This document shows, piece after piece, positions 15,448 to 24,409 of a DNA stretch of 64,000 nt. This DNA comes from RYN-230 sp963814645. GTDB lineage: Bacteria; Actinomycetota; Actinomycetes; Streptosporangiales; Streptosporangiaceae. The notes under the pieces were generated by a model that did no database searches, had not been told where the DNA came from, and worked only from the letters and a program-made list of their open reading frames with translations. The number at the start of each line of letters is the position of its first letter. The stretch's first letter is position 1. Made by a program: the position numbers and the translations under genes. The stretch spans positions 1,091,303 through 1,155,302 of the forward strand of contig CAWFDX010000009.1 in the NCBI GenBank assembly GCA_963814645.1, written 5' to 3'.

Positions 15448-16385
15448 CGGCCGGCCTCCCGCTCCGCAGTGGCCCGGGGTTCGGCAGCGGCCTGCCGATG
15501 GATCCCGGTGTGTGGTTCGGGCTGCCGGTCGGGGGCGGCGGGCATGCTAGCTTCCCGGGTTCCTAGGAGCCGGGCCGCAAGGTCGTCGTAGGCGCCGGCC
15601 GCCTGGAGCCGGTACTGGCAGGTGCCGCACGACTGATCGGCGCAGTCACCACAGTTGGCGGCGCGGTCGCGCTTGTTGTCGGCCGCCTCGTCCAGTGCGG
15701 ACAGGATGAGCCACTTATCGCCGGCCGAGACCCCAGCCGCGTTCGCCGTGCCCGGCTCCGGGGTACCCCCGCGGCTCTCGGCGAGGTGCGACGCGGGCGT
15801 GCGGTCTGATTCGGTGCCGGGCTGTCCAGCGCTGTCGTAGCTGGCCGCGGCCTGGCCTGCTGGCCGGTCTGGTGGCCCGGCTGAGGGCTCGGCGGCCCGG
15901 GTGATCGCGGCAGCATGTTCGGCGTCGTCCATGCCGAGCGTTCCCCCGTAGTAGGCGTGCAGGCCGTGCTGCGCGTCAGCCCACTCCCGGTACCACAGGC
16001 GAACCTGTATCTCGTCTGCCCCGGTCGCTGCCGCGACCTGCGCCCACGATGCCCCGGCCTTGACCGCGTTGTGCACGAGTGCCGGGTGCCGGTAATGGCG
16101 GGCTAGCATTTCACCGGCCGCTAGGACCTCCAGGTGTTCCCCGGTTGTCAGTGGCGGATATTTACCCAGGTGGGAGTGCCTGTGCGGGTCATACGTGCCG
16201 CGGGCTTGAAGCACGGCGATCGCCGAGGCGGTCAGGTCGCGGCTGGTCAGTTCCTCGAACCGCTCCTGAGCGTCGGTGGTGGACCGGTAGCAGGATTGCG
16301 CCTGCTCATACGTCGTCGCCGGGAGCGGGGCAGCTGGCTCCCTCGCCTGCTCGCGGGTCATCTCTTCGTCGTCTCTGCTGGTCAT
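15444..16385 (-). CDS. Hypothetical AICE protein with HTH-like segment and Cys cluster
   Basis: The ATG at 16385 gives 313 residues; the longer open frame to 16607 is a misread of the gene upstream. A helical middle (HNAVKAGASWAQVAAATGADE) resembles a helix-turn-helix. Further on, a CGDCADQSCGTCQYR cluster of four cysteines could bind zinc or be a disulphide/redox site. The region between is disordered. Function is unknown; a DNA-binding or accessory replication role is only an inference from its place between the prim-pol and excisionase genes. Confidence 0.65.
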   Translation of the reverse strand: MTSRDDEEMTREQAREPAAPLPATTYEQAQSCYRSTTDAQERFEELTSRDLTASAIAVLQARGTYDPHRHSHLGKYPPLTTGEHLEVLAAGEMLARHYRHPALVHNAVKAGASWAQVAAATGADEIQVRLWYREWADAQHGLHAYYGGTLGMDDAEHAAAITRAAEPSAGPPDRPAGQAAASYDSAGQPGTESDRTPASHLAESRGGTPEPGTANAAGVSAGDKWLILSALDEAADNKRDRAANCGDCADQSCGTCQYRLQAAGAYDDLAARLLGTREASMPAAPDRQPEPHTGIHRQAAAEPRATAEREAGR

Positions 16386-16864
16386 GCGATCCCTGCCTGG
16401 GTGTCTCGGATGGGCGGATAGATGCCGGGGGCTACGCCGGTGCCGCGTGCTGGCATCCAGCCGCAGACGGGCCGGTAGCCGGGAACGTCCAGCCGCTCGT
16501 CGTCCAGGCCGGCGCCGGCGCACCAGTTGCCTGCGATGGCCCGGCGCCGGGCAAAGGTGGCGGCGGCACGCTCGCGGGAGTTCCGTTCGGGTGCCCGCTT
16601 GTCCCACCAGGCGTCGTAGAGGGCGGCGACCACGTCGCGGAGCACCGGGCGGACGGTGGCGACGTCGCCGCGGGTGATCTTCTGGATGGCCTGGTCACTA
16701 GCTCCGGTGGCGCGGGCGATCCGGGCCGAGCCGTGACCCATAACGTGCAGGGCCCGCAGCCGCAGCCGGGTGCCGCCGGCGTCCACGCGGCGGCCGCCGC
16801 CCCGGACCAGGCTTAGGCTGCCACCCGGGCGGGCGGGTCTTGCAGGCAACTGGCTGGTAGGCAC
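16382..16864 (-). CDS. HTH-containing hypothetical protein
   Basis: The product has 160 residues. Its central stretch GSARIARATGASDQAIQKI reads as a helix-turn-helix, followed by a helical segment (RDVVAALYDAWWDKRAPER) and a C-terminal tail with paired cysteines. This layout recurs in phage and integrative-element proteins of actinomycetes. It overlaps the next gene by 4 bp and begins 1 bp after the prim-pol stop. Its role is not known. Confidence 0.6.
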   Translation of the reverse strand: MPTSQLPARPARPGGSLSLVRGGGRRVDAGGTRLRLRALHVMGHGSARIARATGASDQAIQKITRGDVATVRPVLRDVVAALYDAWWDKRAPERNSRERAAATFARRRAIAGNWCAGAGLDDERLDVPGYRPVCGWMPARGTGVAPGIYPPIRDTQAGIA

Positions 16865-16865
16865 A

Positions 16866-17666
16866 TCAGGTCACCGCCTCGGCCTGGTGGTCCTGGCCGC
16901 AGTGGCGGCTCTGGCAGGACCGGCGGGCGGAGTCGAGAGTGCGCTGGATCTCGCGTTCATCCAGCCCTGTCTGCCGGGCTGCCGCAGCGAGCGGATCGAG
17001 GTCGCCCGCGGCGTTGTCTTCGAGGGCGCGGTTGGCGGCCCAGAACAGGCCCGCGTTGCGATTGCCTTCACCCTGGCGGGCGACCCATCCGGCCAGGCGG
17101 CTGAGGTTGCTGCCCGCGGCGTGGGGGTGACACCCGGGGGTCTTGTGCTGGATGGGTGGCTCGAGCATCCTGGTCGCCGCCGCCCAGTCGAGACCGTGGC
17201 GGCCGTCGGTGGTCTTGATGAGCTCGTAGAGTTGGCCATTGACCTGGGATGGCGGGATCAGGACGTAGCCGCCTGCCGACCGGAAGTCCAGGTGGTGCCG
17301 GGCAAGGTGGCCGCTGCGCTGTGGCGAACCGGTGAAGTAGGCATGCAGGCCGCCGCTGGGGGTGCGCACGTAGGCGCTGGCGCCGTCGAGCAGACCGGCC
17401 CGGAGCAGCCGGTTGAAGGCGGCGAACCCGTTGCCGGCCTGGCCGTGCTGATCCACGTCTAAGACGTCCGGCCCGGGCTCGCCGGTGGCCACCGCGAGGT
17501 TGCAGTCCGGGTGCCTGCCGAACCAGCGGGTGATCTGCTGCCCGTCGGTAGTTGCGTCGTGGAAACCGTGCAGGGTGGCCGGGACCTTCTGGCCCGGCTG
17601 GCAGGGGAAGACCGGCCATCCCCGGCTGGCGTAGGCCAGCGCCCGGCGCAGTATGGCCTCAGTCAT
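16866..17666 (-). CDS. Bifunctional DNA primase/polymerase (prim-pol) replication protein
   Basis: The product has 266 residues from the ATG at 17666. The N-terminal prim-pol fold shows GWPVFPCQPGQKVPA, FGRHPDCNLAVATG and the acidic motif DVLDVDQHG (metal-binding aspartates), with SGGLHAYF as the nucleotide-binding histidine motif. AICEs of this class use such proteins to replicate the excised circle. The C-terminal part (LAGWVARQGEGNRNAGLFWAA-like) is the usual primase C-terminal helix bundle. Its ATG overlaps the frame-corrected stop of the DUF4913 gene (ATGA). Confidence 0.87.
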   Translation of the reverse strand: MTEAILRRALAYASRGWPVFPCQPGQKVPATLHGFHDATTDGQQITRWFGRHPDCNLAVATGEPGPDVLDVDQHGQAGNGFAAFNRLLRAGLLDGASAYVRTPSGGLHAYFTGSPQRSGHLARHHLDFRSAGGYVLIPPSQVNGQLYELIKTTDGRHGLDWAAATRMLEPPIQHKTPGCHPHAAGSNLSRLAGWVARQGEGNRNAGLFWAANRALEDNAAGDLDPLAAAARQTGLDEREIQRTLDSARRSCQSRHCGQDHQAEAVT

Positions 17667-18291
17667 GGCGTTCTCCAGGCGTGCCCATTGACCGGCGTCC
17701 GGGGTTGCGCATGGCTGCAGCGGGCGGTCTCGACGAGGAGCTGTTCGGTGATCGCGGGCAGGATGCGGGTCTGGAACTCGGCCTGCCCGGACAGCGCGGC
17801 CGGGGTGCGGCTGGCTGGAGGTAAAGCAGGCTCCACAGCTCGGCGAGGATGTCCAGCCCGTACAGGCACAGCGGATGCTGGTCCCAGCACGGGCCGAGCG
17901 CGGCGGCGAGCTGCCCGTAGCCGGGCCGGTAGACCTGGTCGACCCAGGCGTGCAGGCGGGCCATCGCCTGCGCGCGTTCGTCGTCGGGCAGCTTCCACCA
18001 GCGCGGCGCCGGGACCGGCTGGTACGACTCACCGTCCCTCTCACGGCCGGGCGCTGCGGAGCCGAGGCGGCCGGTGAGAGCGGCGACGTCGGCGTCGAGG
18101 TCCTGCAGCCGGGCCAGGATCGCGGCCTGGTCGCGCAGCGTGCCACCGAGACTCTCAGCCAGGGCGGTGATCTCGGCCAGCCGATCGCTGAGGGCGGTGA
18201 AGTGTCCGGCCTCGCGGTCTTCCAGGACCGCCAGCCGTTCGCCGTGTGCGCACAGCTGCAGCAGCGCAGCGTTCAGCGTGGCTTCGGTCAT
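17663..18291 (-). CDS. DUF4913-type protein, one frame change near 17820
   Basis: The gene starts at the ATG at 18291 with GGAG seven bases upstream. The N-terminus is a long helical coiled-coil-like region (LEDREAGHFTALSDRLAEIT). The C-terminus is a compact Trp-rich domain (RWWKLPDDERAQAMARLHAW, then LYGLDILAELWSLLYLQP) of the DUF4913 kind found beside conjugative ATPases. After LYLQP the frame becomes Pro/Arg-rich, while the neighbouring frame continues as TPAALSGQAEFQTRILPAIT and stops at 17663-17665, overlapping the prim-pol ATG. I infer a one-base indel near 17820. As sequenced, the gene is also fused in frame to the ATPase upstream. Confidence 0.65.
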
Positions 18292-18293
18292 GG

Positions 18294-19912
18294 TCAGCTC
18301 CACGGGAAGACTGTGCCGTCGGCCAGGCCGTCGGGCACCTCGTCGGGGATGGTGAGCGCCGGCGCTGCCCGGCCGGGATGACTGGGTAGCAGCGGCGGCG
18401 GGGGTGAGCGGTGCGACGGCCTGGTCGGCCCGGTGGGCCCGCTTGTAGATGGGGTCCTTCCAGGCAACGGGGAGGCGGGCGATGACGGGTGCGCACCCGC
18501 CGCGGAGGACGAGAGCGAACCCGGCAGGCAGCTGCCGGATCAGGCTGGGGCTGGCCACCTCGTGGCGGGTGGTGCGTTCCTCGCCGCGTTCCTGCCAGGG
18601 CGCCTGGCCGCACAGTTCGCTGGCCGTTCTCAGCGTCCTGGTGTCGGTGATGCCAGGGAGGAACACCTTGACCGAGGAGGTGTCGAGCACGACCTGCTTG
18701 CCGTGCTCGCCCCACCGGCCCGCGAGTTGCGCCTCGCCGTGGGCGACGGCGCAGACCTGGATGCCCTTGCCGCCGGAGTCCGACAGCCACACCGGCAACG
18801 GGACGGGGCAGATCTGGGTGACCTCGTCCAGGCCCATCAGCAGCGGCGGGTCCAGCCGCCCGCCCACCGACGCCTGGCCGATCTGCCCGGCCTGGTAGTG
18901 GATCTCGCTGACCATGGCCGCGAACAGGGGCGCGACCGGGGTGTCCTCGTTCTCGCTCTCGGCGATCAGGTACAAGGTTCCCCGCTCGCGCAGGAACGCG
19001 GGAATGTCGAATCCTTCCGGCCCGGGCAGCGCGGAAACCGCCAGGGCCGGGTCGGTCATGAACGACAGGGCCCGGGACATGACCATCCGGACGGTGGCCG
19101 CGGTCTTCTGCGCCTCGCTGCGCATCTCGGCCAGGGTCATCGCCCATTGGTGCGCCCCGGCGGCGGCGAGGATCTCTTCGGCCTCGCCGGGACGGCCGCC
19201 GAGCACCCACCCGGCCACGGTGTGCATGTCGGCGCCGACCAGCGCGGCGGCGTGGAAGTAGGCGCGCAGGTAGTCCGACGCCTTCGCCGACCAGAACGAG
19301 CCGTCCTCCACGCCCTTCTGGCTGACCGAGTGGGCGAACGCGTCGGCCCGGCGGATCGCGGTGGCCGGGTCGGCGCACCCGTCGACCGGGGACCAGCGGA
19401 AGGTGGAGAGCAGGCTGCCGATGGACTGCGGGTTGAACACATGCACCGGGCCAACCCACGACCGGACCCCTGATGTCAGCTGGAACACGTCCGCCTTGGT
19501 GGTCGTGGAGATCACCGGGCCGGGGTAGCGCAGGATCACGTCGGCGAGCAGGGCGGTCTTGCCGGTACGCGGTGGGGCCATCAGCAGCACGTGCTCTTCG
19601 ACGGGGACCCGCAGCGCGTGCCGGTAGTGGGCCCGGCCCAGGAGCACCGAGTGGCTGCCGGGCCGCAGGGCCCGCTGCCAGAGGGCCAGCGAGCGGCGGG
19701 AGCGGCCGGACTTGCGCAGGACGGCCAGGCGACCCCACCGCAGCCACAACTCCCCCGCCGTGGCGTAGCCGCGCCCCGGGTACAGCCACAGGTGCAGGCG
19801 GATCTTGAGGTGGCGGACCCGGTGGCCCGGGAGCCGCCGGCTAGGGACCAGACGCCCACCGCGCCGTCCCGGCCATGGCGAGCAACGCGAACAGGATGAT
19901 GGCGTCTTTCAT
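18294..19912 (-). CDS. VirD4/TraG-like conjugative coupling ATPase, with two apparent frame changes
   Basis: Walker A is in LLMAPPRTGKTALLADV, Walker B-type in LLMGLDEVTQICP, and the TraG/VirD4 signature SVSQKGVEDGSFWSAKASDY is clear. The protein pumps DNA at the membrane. The uninterrupted frame runs 17659-19749 and reads straight through the next gene. The better N-terminus is MKDAIILFALLAMAGTARW at 19912 (one membrane helix), joined after a frame change near 19845. The better C-terminus is LTIPDEVPDGLADGTVFPWS, ending at 18294 only 2 bp before the next ATG, reached by a frame change near 18380. Both ends read like genuine protein in the alternative frames, so I annotate the corrected extent. 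Confidence 0.75.
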
Positions 19913-20926
19913 CGGGAGTCTTCCTCCTGGGTGGTGAGCACGGCCTTGCGCAGCGCGGTGCGGGCCGCACCGGCGTTCAGCCCGGTCTGCGGGGCAAGCT
20001 CGGCGCAGATCCGCGACACACCGCTGAGCGGGATGCCGGCCAGTGGGCCGTGCCGCTGCGTGACCAGGGCCAGGAACGCGGCCGTCTTCGTCCCGGCCCG
20101 GGCCCCGCAGGCCGGGCGCGGACGCGGGGCGGCGGGCGGCAGCCCGCGCGCGGTGTTGGCCTGGATGGGCGGGCGGATGCCTGTGCGGCGGCCCGGCGCG
20201 ACCGGGCACTCCTGAACCACCCAGGCGCGGAAGCCGCTCAGCGTCGAGGCGGGGGCGAGGGCCAGGCGGAGCAGCCACAGCAGCAGGCCGGCCAGGATGG
20301 CCAGCGGGGTGACCTCGTCGTCGGCGAGCCGCTGGTTCAGCGCCCGCTGGCGGGCCAGGGCCCAGGCGCGGACGACGCCGATCAGGGTGTCGCTGGCCAG
20401 CGCATAGGCGACGGGTGGCATCGCCCAGATCGCCAGCGCCCTCCAGCCGGGCGCGGCCGCGAGGACGTTCATGAATACGCTCGCCGCGACCGCGGCGACG
20501 TTGAGGACCCGGGCGCGGATGGCGCGCTTACCGTGCAGGGCCAGCGCGACACCAAGTGAGGCGAAGATCAGCGCCGCCGCGTCGGGGATCGCCGGCCTCC
20601 AGGCCTGCGACGACCGCCACGCGTCTCGCCGCATAGACCATCCGGTACTGGGCAGCGAAGCTCACCGCGGCCGACGCGGCGGCCAGGACGCACAGGCCGG
20701 CGGTCGCGTTGCGCAGCCATGCGCCCGACCAGTCCCGGCCGGCCTCCGGGCGGGGCCGCGGGCCGGTGATCCCGGCCAGCACGGACCACCCGGGCTGGTC
20801 CGCCGCAGGCATGCCGTGTGAAGCCGCGGAAGCCGGAGACTTGGCTTCCCGCCCGCCGGCGGGGCCCGGCTCAGGACCGCCACTGGGACGAACGTGCTCC
20901 GGCGTCCGGGCTGCTGGGGTCTGCAT
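19909..20926 (-). pseudogene. DUF2637 (Spd-like) membrane protein, frameshifted near 20600
   Basis: The gene starts at the ATG at 20926 behind GAGGGGACCGCC. The first frame gives ATAGLCVLAAASAAVSFAAQ and ends its homologous part at VAVVAGLEA. The second frame, from about 20600, continues with IPDAAALIFASLGVALALHG and further hydrophobic helices. Together they make the four-helix DUF2637 protein that accompanies AICE transfer genes (mycelial spreading, Spd-like). The C-terminus is a positively charged winged-helix-like tail ending in TTQEEDSR, whose stop overlaps the corrected coupling ATPase start. One indel separates the frames. Confidence 0.7.
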
Positions 20927-20936
20927 GGCGGTCCCC

Positions 20937-21350
20937 TCAGGAGTCCGGGAAGAGCTCGTCATCGATCTCTGCCAGCAACTCTTCCTGCTCTGCGGGCAGG
21001 AGGACGGTCATCGATTCGGGATGGCGATCGTGCGGAACCGCGGCCACGCGAAGGACGGGGCCGAACGGCACGTAGCGGCGGACCCAGCCCGCCACGGCCA
21101 GGAGCCACGCCCGCTGCGCGCTCACCGGAAGGACCCCGGCCACAACGCATCGGCGACACGCCATCAGCGGACGGCCCCACCGCCGCGCCTGGAGCTGCCA
21201 GCCGTAGCGGACCGGCAACTCAGCCAGCGCGGCGGCACGGCCGGTGAAGTGCGGCGGGATCCCGTCCGGGCATGCCGGGTCGGTAAACGACCAGGCCAGT
21301 CCGCAGCCATCGCACGACGGGATCAGGTAGGCGATCGTGCGGAAAGCCAT
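20937..21350 (-). CDS. Hypothetical protein with zinc-ribbon-like cysteines
   Basis: The product has 137 residues. The N-terminal CDGCGLAW and the later LMACRRCVV could form a four-cysteine zinc site. The C-terminus is acidic (EQEELLAEIDDELFPDS). There is no recognised family. Its ATG shares a base with the upstream stop (TGATG) and it ends 10 bp before the DUF2637 start, so it belongs to the AICE operon. Confidence 0.6.
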   Translation of the reverse strand: MAFRTIAYLIPSCDGCGLAWSFTDPACPDGIPPHFTGRAAALAELPVRYGWQLQARRWGRPLMACRRCVVAGVLPVSAQRAWLLAVAGWVRRYVPFGPVLRVAAVPHDRHPESMTVLLPAEQEELLAEIDDELFPDS

Positions 21351-21562
21351 CACACGGCCCCCCGCACCAGGTGATTACCGGCGCTGTCCCGGGCGGGCTG
21401 CGGCGCGGGTTCCCGGCCGCTTCCCTCGCACCGGACCATCGACCACGTGGCCGGGTCCCACCGGTTGTGCTCGCGCATCACCGTGCCGCCGACGGCGAGA
21501 CGCCGCTCGCGCCCGCAGCCGGGGCACTGCCGCCACCGGCTGCTGGCTGCCTGACGTGTCAT
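21350..21562 (-). CDS. Small zinc-finger-like protein
   Basis: The product has 70 residues from the ATG at 21562, which is preceded by a strong GAGGAGGACCGG site; the longer frame upstream is a misread of the HTH gene. It has a CPGCGRERRLAVGG zinc-knuckle-like motif near the N-terminus and a further cysteine (VRCEGSG) later. Function is unknown; it could be a small nucleic-acid-binding protein of the element. Confidence 0.6.
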   Translation of the reverse strand: MTRQAASSRWRQCPGCGRERRLAVGGTVMREHNRWDPATWSMVRCEGSGREPAPQPARDSAGNHLVRGAV

Positions 21563-21852
21563 CCGGTCCTCCTCGTGCCGACGGTCGCGCCTGCGCTGGC
21601 CAGGGGCCCGGCCAGCTGGCGGAGGTCCCGGTAGCCAACGGAGTACAGGGGGGAGGGTGCCGTTTCCCACTCACGCACGGTGGCCGGGCTGACCGCCGCC
21701 GCCCGGGCGAAACGGCGGCGGGTCAGCCGGGCCGAGCGCCGCGCGGTCTTGACGACGGCGGCACCGATCACTCCAAGCGGCGAGACCGGAGCGATGCCGT
21801 TAGCAACCCGGTCCACCTGCGGGGCGAAGCGGACTTCCATGGCGGCAGTCAT
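21559..21852 (-). CDS. XRE-type helix-turn-helix regulator
   Basis: The product has 97 residues from the ATG at 21852 (AAGGAG 9 bp upstream). The helix-turn-helix is TRRRFARAAAVSPATVREWE, the classical Cro/CI recognition layout. The C-terminal part (LYSVGYRDLRQLAG) is short, so it is a single-domain regulator. It probably regulates the leftward AICE operon that begins here. Its end overlaps the next gene by 4 bp. Confidence 0.75.
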   Translation of the reverse strand: MTAAMEVRFAPQVDRVANGIAPVSPLGVIGAAVVKTARRSARLTRRRFARAAAVSPATVREWETAPSPLYSVGYRDLRQLAGPLASAGATVGTRRTG

Positions 21853-22102
21853 GACGCTGACTCCTTGTGGCCCGGGACGAGCGAGGGCCGGGTCTGCGCC
21901 TGCTGGCACCAGCCAGCGCAGGAGGACTGGCGGGCCGAAAGGCCGAGCAGGCGGCGGGCGATGGCGGCGCACAGCCCAGCGGGCTGGCAGATGAGGCAGG
22001 CGGCGCGTTCCTGGCTGCGGATTCCGGCCTCGGAGAATGGCGAGCGGAATGGCGCAAGATGGCGATGACCAGGAGGGTTAAGCCGATGACGATGGTTCTC
22101 AT
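21849..22102 (-). pseudogene. Small membrane-anchored Cys-rich protein, frameshifted near 22045
   Basis: Translation from the ATG at 22102 gives MRTIVIGLTLLVIAILRHS, a single membrane helix. In the adjacent frame from about 22045 the sequence continues FSEAGIRSQERAACLICQPA and ends with SLVPGHKESAS. That stop overlaps the following HTH gene start (ATGA). The joined product would be about 84 residues with a membrane anchor and four to five cysteines. The original frame instead degenerates into Pro/Ala/Ser sequence. Confidence 0.5.
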
Positions 22103-22159
22103 GGCAGTAGCGTGCGACGGAGGGTGCGGACGTCGTACTGCGCTGGTGGACGGCGGCGA

Positions 22160-22196
22160 GACGTCCCGGCTAGGGTGAAGCCGTCCTGGACGTCCC
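22160..22196. promoter_or_regulatory. Two copies of GACGTCCC upstream of the first XRE/PLD-like regulator
   Basis: GACGTCCC occurs at 22160-22167 and 22189-22196, 19 bp before the regulator start. The same octamer, or its complement GGGACGTC, recurs in the palindrome before the HD gene (24090-24110) and before the second regulator (25536-25544). The repetition in three regulatory gaps suggests a shared regulator-binding site. Confidence 0.45.
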
Positions 22197-22214
22197 GCGG
22201 ATCCGGTCTGGTGC

Positions 22215-22956
22215 ATGCCGAACGAACGGTTGCGAGCCGCGCTGCTGGAGCGCGGCCTGACGCCTGCTGCGCTTGGCGAGGAGATCGGCGTCGACCAGAA
22301 GACGGTCGAGCGCTGGATCGTCGGGCCGGACTCCCTACCGTAGGCACCGTTACGCGGTCGCTTCGCGGCTGGGCGTGGACGAGGCGTACCTGTGGCCAGG
22401 TGCGCTGTCCCGGGAGCAGGTCGCGGCGGCGTCGGACAGTGAGGTGCTGGCCATCTACCCGCACCGTTCGGACGTCCCGCGTGATGCGTGGGAGCGGCTG
22501 TTCGCGGCGGCCGAACGCGAGATCGGCGTGCTGGTGTACTCGGGCTTGTTCCTGGCCGAGGACGCCGGCGCTGCAGAAGGTGCTCGCCGAGCGGGCCCGC
22601 GCGGGCGTGCGGGTGCGGATGCTGCTGGGTGACCCGGACAGCCCGCAGGTCGCGGAGCGCGGCGCGGACGAGGGCGTCGATGACGCGATGGCCGCGAAGA
22701 TCCGGAACGCGCTGGTGCTGTACCGGGCGCTGCGCGGCACCGAGGGCGTGGAGTTCCGGTTCCACCAGACCATCTTGTACAACTCGATCTACCGCGGCGA
22801 TGACCAGCTTCTGGTGAACACCCACATCTATGGGGTGCCGGCCGCGCTGGCGCGCCGGTGTGGCACCTGCGCAAGGTCGCCGGCGGCGAGATCGCCGCGA
22901 CCTACCTGGAGAGCTTCGAGCGGGTCTGGGACACCGCCGTACCGCTGCCGGAGTGA
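22215..22956 (+). pseudogene. XRE regulator with PLD-like C-terminal domain, copy 1, three frame changes
   Basis: The N-terminal HTH reads LGEEIGVDQKTVERWIVG, then (after a shift near 22340) RRHRYAVASRLGVDEAYLWP and WERLFAAAEREIGVLVYSG. After a shift near 22570 it reads VLAERARAGVRVRMLLGDPD and YRGDDQLLVNTHIYG. After another near 22850 it ends WHLRKVAGGEIAATYLESFE. The full-length protein would be about 246 residues, the same architecture as 25590-26308. Such regulators sit next to Nudix genes in actinomycete elements, as here. All segments are otherwise well preserved, which suggests sequence errors or very recent inactivation. Confidence 0.7.
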
Positions 22957-22963
22957 GCAGCTG

Positions 22964-23440
22964 ATGCCGCGCAGGATCGACTTCCACAACGACCCGGACG
23001 CGCCCGCGGCGAACAGCATCGTGCCCTCGGTCAACGTCGCGGTGACCAACGACGCGGGCGAGATCCTGCTGATCCGCCGCTCGGACAACGACAACTGGGC
23101 GCTGCCCGGCGGCGCGGTCGACATGGGCGAGTCGCTCACCCAGGCGGCGGTCCGCGAGACGCTGGAGGAGAGCGGGATCGAGTGCGAGATCACCGGCCTG
23201 TCCGGCATCTACACCGACCCCGGCCACGTGATGCTCTACACCAGCAACGGCGAGGTGCGGCAGGAGTTCTCCATCGTGCTGACCGCCCGCGCTGTCGGCG
23301 GCCAGCCGACGCCGAGCAGCGAGACGTCCGAGGTCCGCTGGGTGCCGCAGGCCGAGCTCGCCGGCTACCAGATGGACCGCTCGATGCGGTTGCGCGTGCA
23401 GCACTACAGCGAGCGCCGCGGCCAGCCCTACATCGGCTAG
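22964..23440 (+). CDS. Nudix hydrolase (AICE nud-type)
   Basis: The product has 158 residues starting 7 bp after the regulator's stop. The complete Nudix box runs from GGAVDMGES through RETLEESGI (G-x5-E-x7-RE-x2-EE-xG pattern), preceded by ILLIRRSDNDNWALPG. It would hydrolyse a nucleoside diphosphate derivative. Nudix genes paired with an HD phosphohydrolase are a recognised regulatory pair in AICEs. Here the two converge and overlap by 4 bp at their 3' ends. Confidence 0.9.
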   Translation: MPRRIDFHNDPDAPAANSIVPSVNVAVTNDAGEILLIRRSDNDNWALPGGAVDMGESLTQAAVRETLEESGIECEITGLSGIYTDPGHVMLYTSNGEVRQEFSIVLTARAVGGQPTPSSETSEVRWVPQAELAGYQMDRSMRLRVQHYSERRGQPYIG

Positions 23441-24033
23441 AACGCGACGGCCAGCGGCCACCGTCGACCGGCCGCGGCGTCGCCGGTGCGGCGGTAAGCT
23501 TGCGGGTGACCGCTGGTCGCGGCCTCGGTGAGCTGCGGTGCGGAGCGGGCGAGCGCGCGGGTGACCAGGTGCTCGGGGCCGTAGCGGGCGCGGATGTCGG
23601 CCAGCCGCTGCTCGATGGGCATGCGCTGCCCGTCGGGTCCGGTGGTCATGTCGCAGTAGATCAGCGCGTCGGCCAGATCGCGAGGCGCGGGCTTGAACTC
23701 GCGGGCCAGTTCGCCGGCGAGGCCCCGTTCTTCGGCTTCGATGATGGCGCAGGAATGGTGGGCGACCAGGCGGCACAGCATGGCGTCGGCGTGCTCGACG
23801 TCGCGCAGGTACCGGGCGCCGTCCAGCGGGTGGAAGCCGGTGTCGGCCAGGCTGGGCGCGTAGCCGATGTCGTGCAGCAGCGCGGCGGCGGTGAGCAGGT
23901 CGGCGTTGCCGCCGAGGATCGGGGCGAGGGTGCGGGCGGTGGCGGCGACCCCCTGGACGTGCGCCCAGCGGCGCGGCAGCGGTTCGTCGAGAAGCGAGCG
24001 GGCGATGTCTTCCGCCCGGCCGCTGTAGGTCAT
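23437..24033 (-). CDS. HD-domain metal-dependent phosphohydrolase (AICE mdp-type)
   Basis: The product has 198 residues from the ATG at 24033; the frame opens at 24069. HD-domain ligands are visible as RWAHVQGVAATA, LLHDIGYAPSL and, further on, CRLVAHHSC, with DLADALIYCDMTTGP as the distal aspartate. Such proteins hydrolyse nucleotides or other phosphates. It is convergent with the Nudix gene. A near-perfect palindrome (24090-24110) lies 57 bp upstream and probably controls it. Confidence 0.87.
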   Translation of the reverse strand: MTYSGRAEDIARSLLDEPLPRRWAHVQGVAATARTLAPILGGNADLLTAAALLHDIGYAPSLADTGFHPLDGARYLRDVEHADAMLCRLVAHHSCAIIEAEERGLAGELAREFKPAPRDLADALIYCDMTTGPDGQRMPIEQRLADIRARYGPEHLVTRALARSAPQLTEAATSGHPQAYRRTGDAAAGRRWPLAVAF

Positions 24034-24089
24034 GCTGCCGACGCTAGCCGGCCTGTGCCGGACGTTCACGGACGCAGCCGGGCCATCTC

Positions 24090-24110
24090 GGGACGTCTCG
24101 AAGACGTCCC
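24090..24110. promoter_or_regulatory. Palindrome GGGACGTCT-CGA-AGACGTCCC upstream of the HD gene
   Basis: This perfect inverted repeat has 9-bp arms and a 3-bp spacer. Its half-site GGGACGTC recurs upstream of both XRE/PLD-like regulators, so it is the best candidate operator for those proteins. Confidence 0.55.
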
Positions 24111-24156
24111 AGCGCGAGCAGGGTCATACCCAGGCGAAGTGTCAGTGACCGGCCGC

Positions 24157-24409
24157 TTACCGTGACTGGCGGGCGACTGCGATCCGCCAGGCCGCACCCA
24201 CCGGGCCGGTCGCGGGATGGATGGCATAGACCGCCCGGCCCTCACGCACCCGCCCGGAGGGCCACCAGAAGAACCCGTATCAGTAGCCGATCGGGTGGCC
24301 GCCGTCTGGGATCAGCCAGCCAGAACCGCGGGCCAGCGTCATGCCTCGCCTGGATCTGGCGTTCGGCAAGAAAATGCAGCAGGTCCGCCAGGGCCTGGCT
24401 GGAGGTCAC
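24157..24409 (-). CDS. Small hypothetical protein following the methyltransferase (two overlapping frames)
   Basis: A GTG at 24409 overlaps the methyltransferase stop (GTGA) and gives 55 residues with a helical start (SQALADLLHFLAERQIQARH) and FWLADPRRRPPDRLLIRV, stopping at 24242. A second frame beginning at 24249 continues GRAVYAIHPATGPVGAAWRI and stops at 24157. The two parts probably form one protein of about 83 residues split by a one-base indel near 24245. No family is recognised. Confidence 0.45.

Noticed and set aside
18155..19789. Minus-strand frame of 544 codons in the coupling-ATPase region
   Set aside because: It is Arg/Gly/Pro-rich; only its last part near 18300-18370 resembles protein, and that belongs to the ATPase C-terminus in the corrected reading.
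21800..23776. Open minus-strand frame of 658 codons
   Set aside because: It is Arg/Pro/Ser-rich, has no domain-like sequence and is opposite the XRE and Nudix genes; it is a shadow of high-GC coding DNA.
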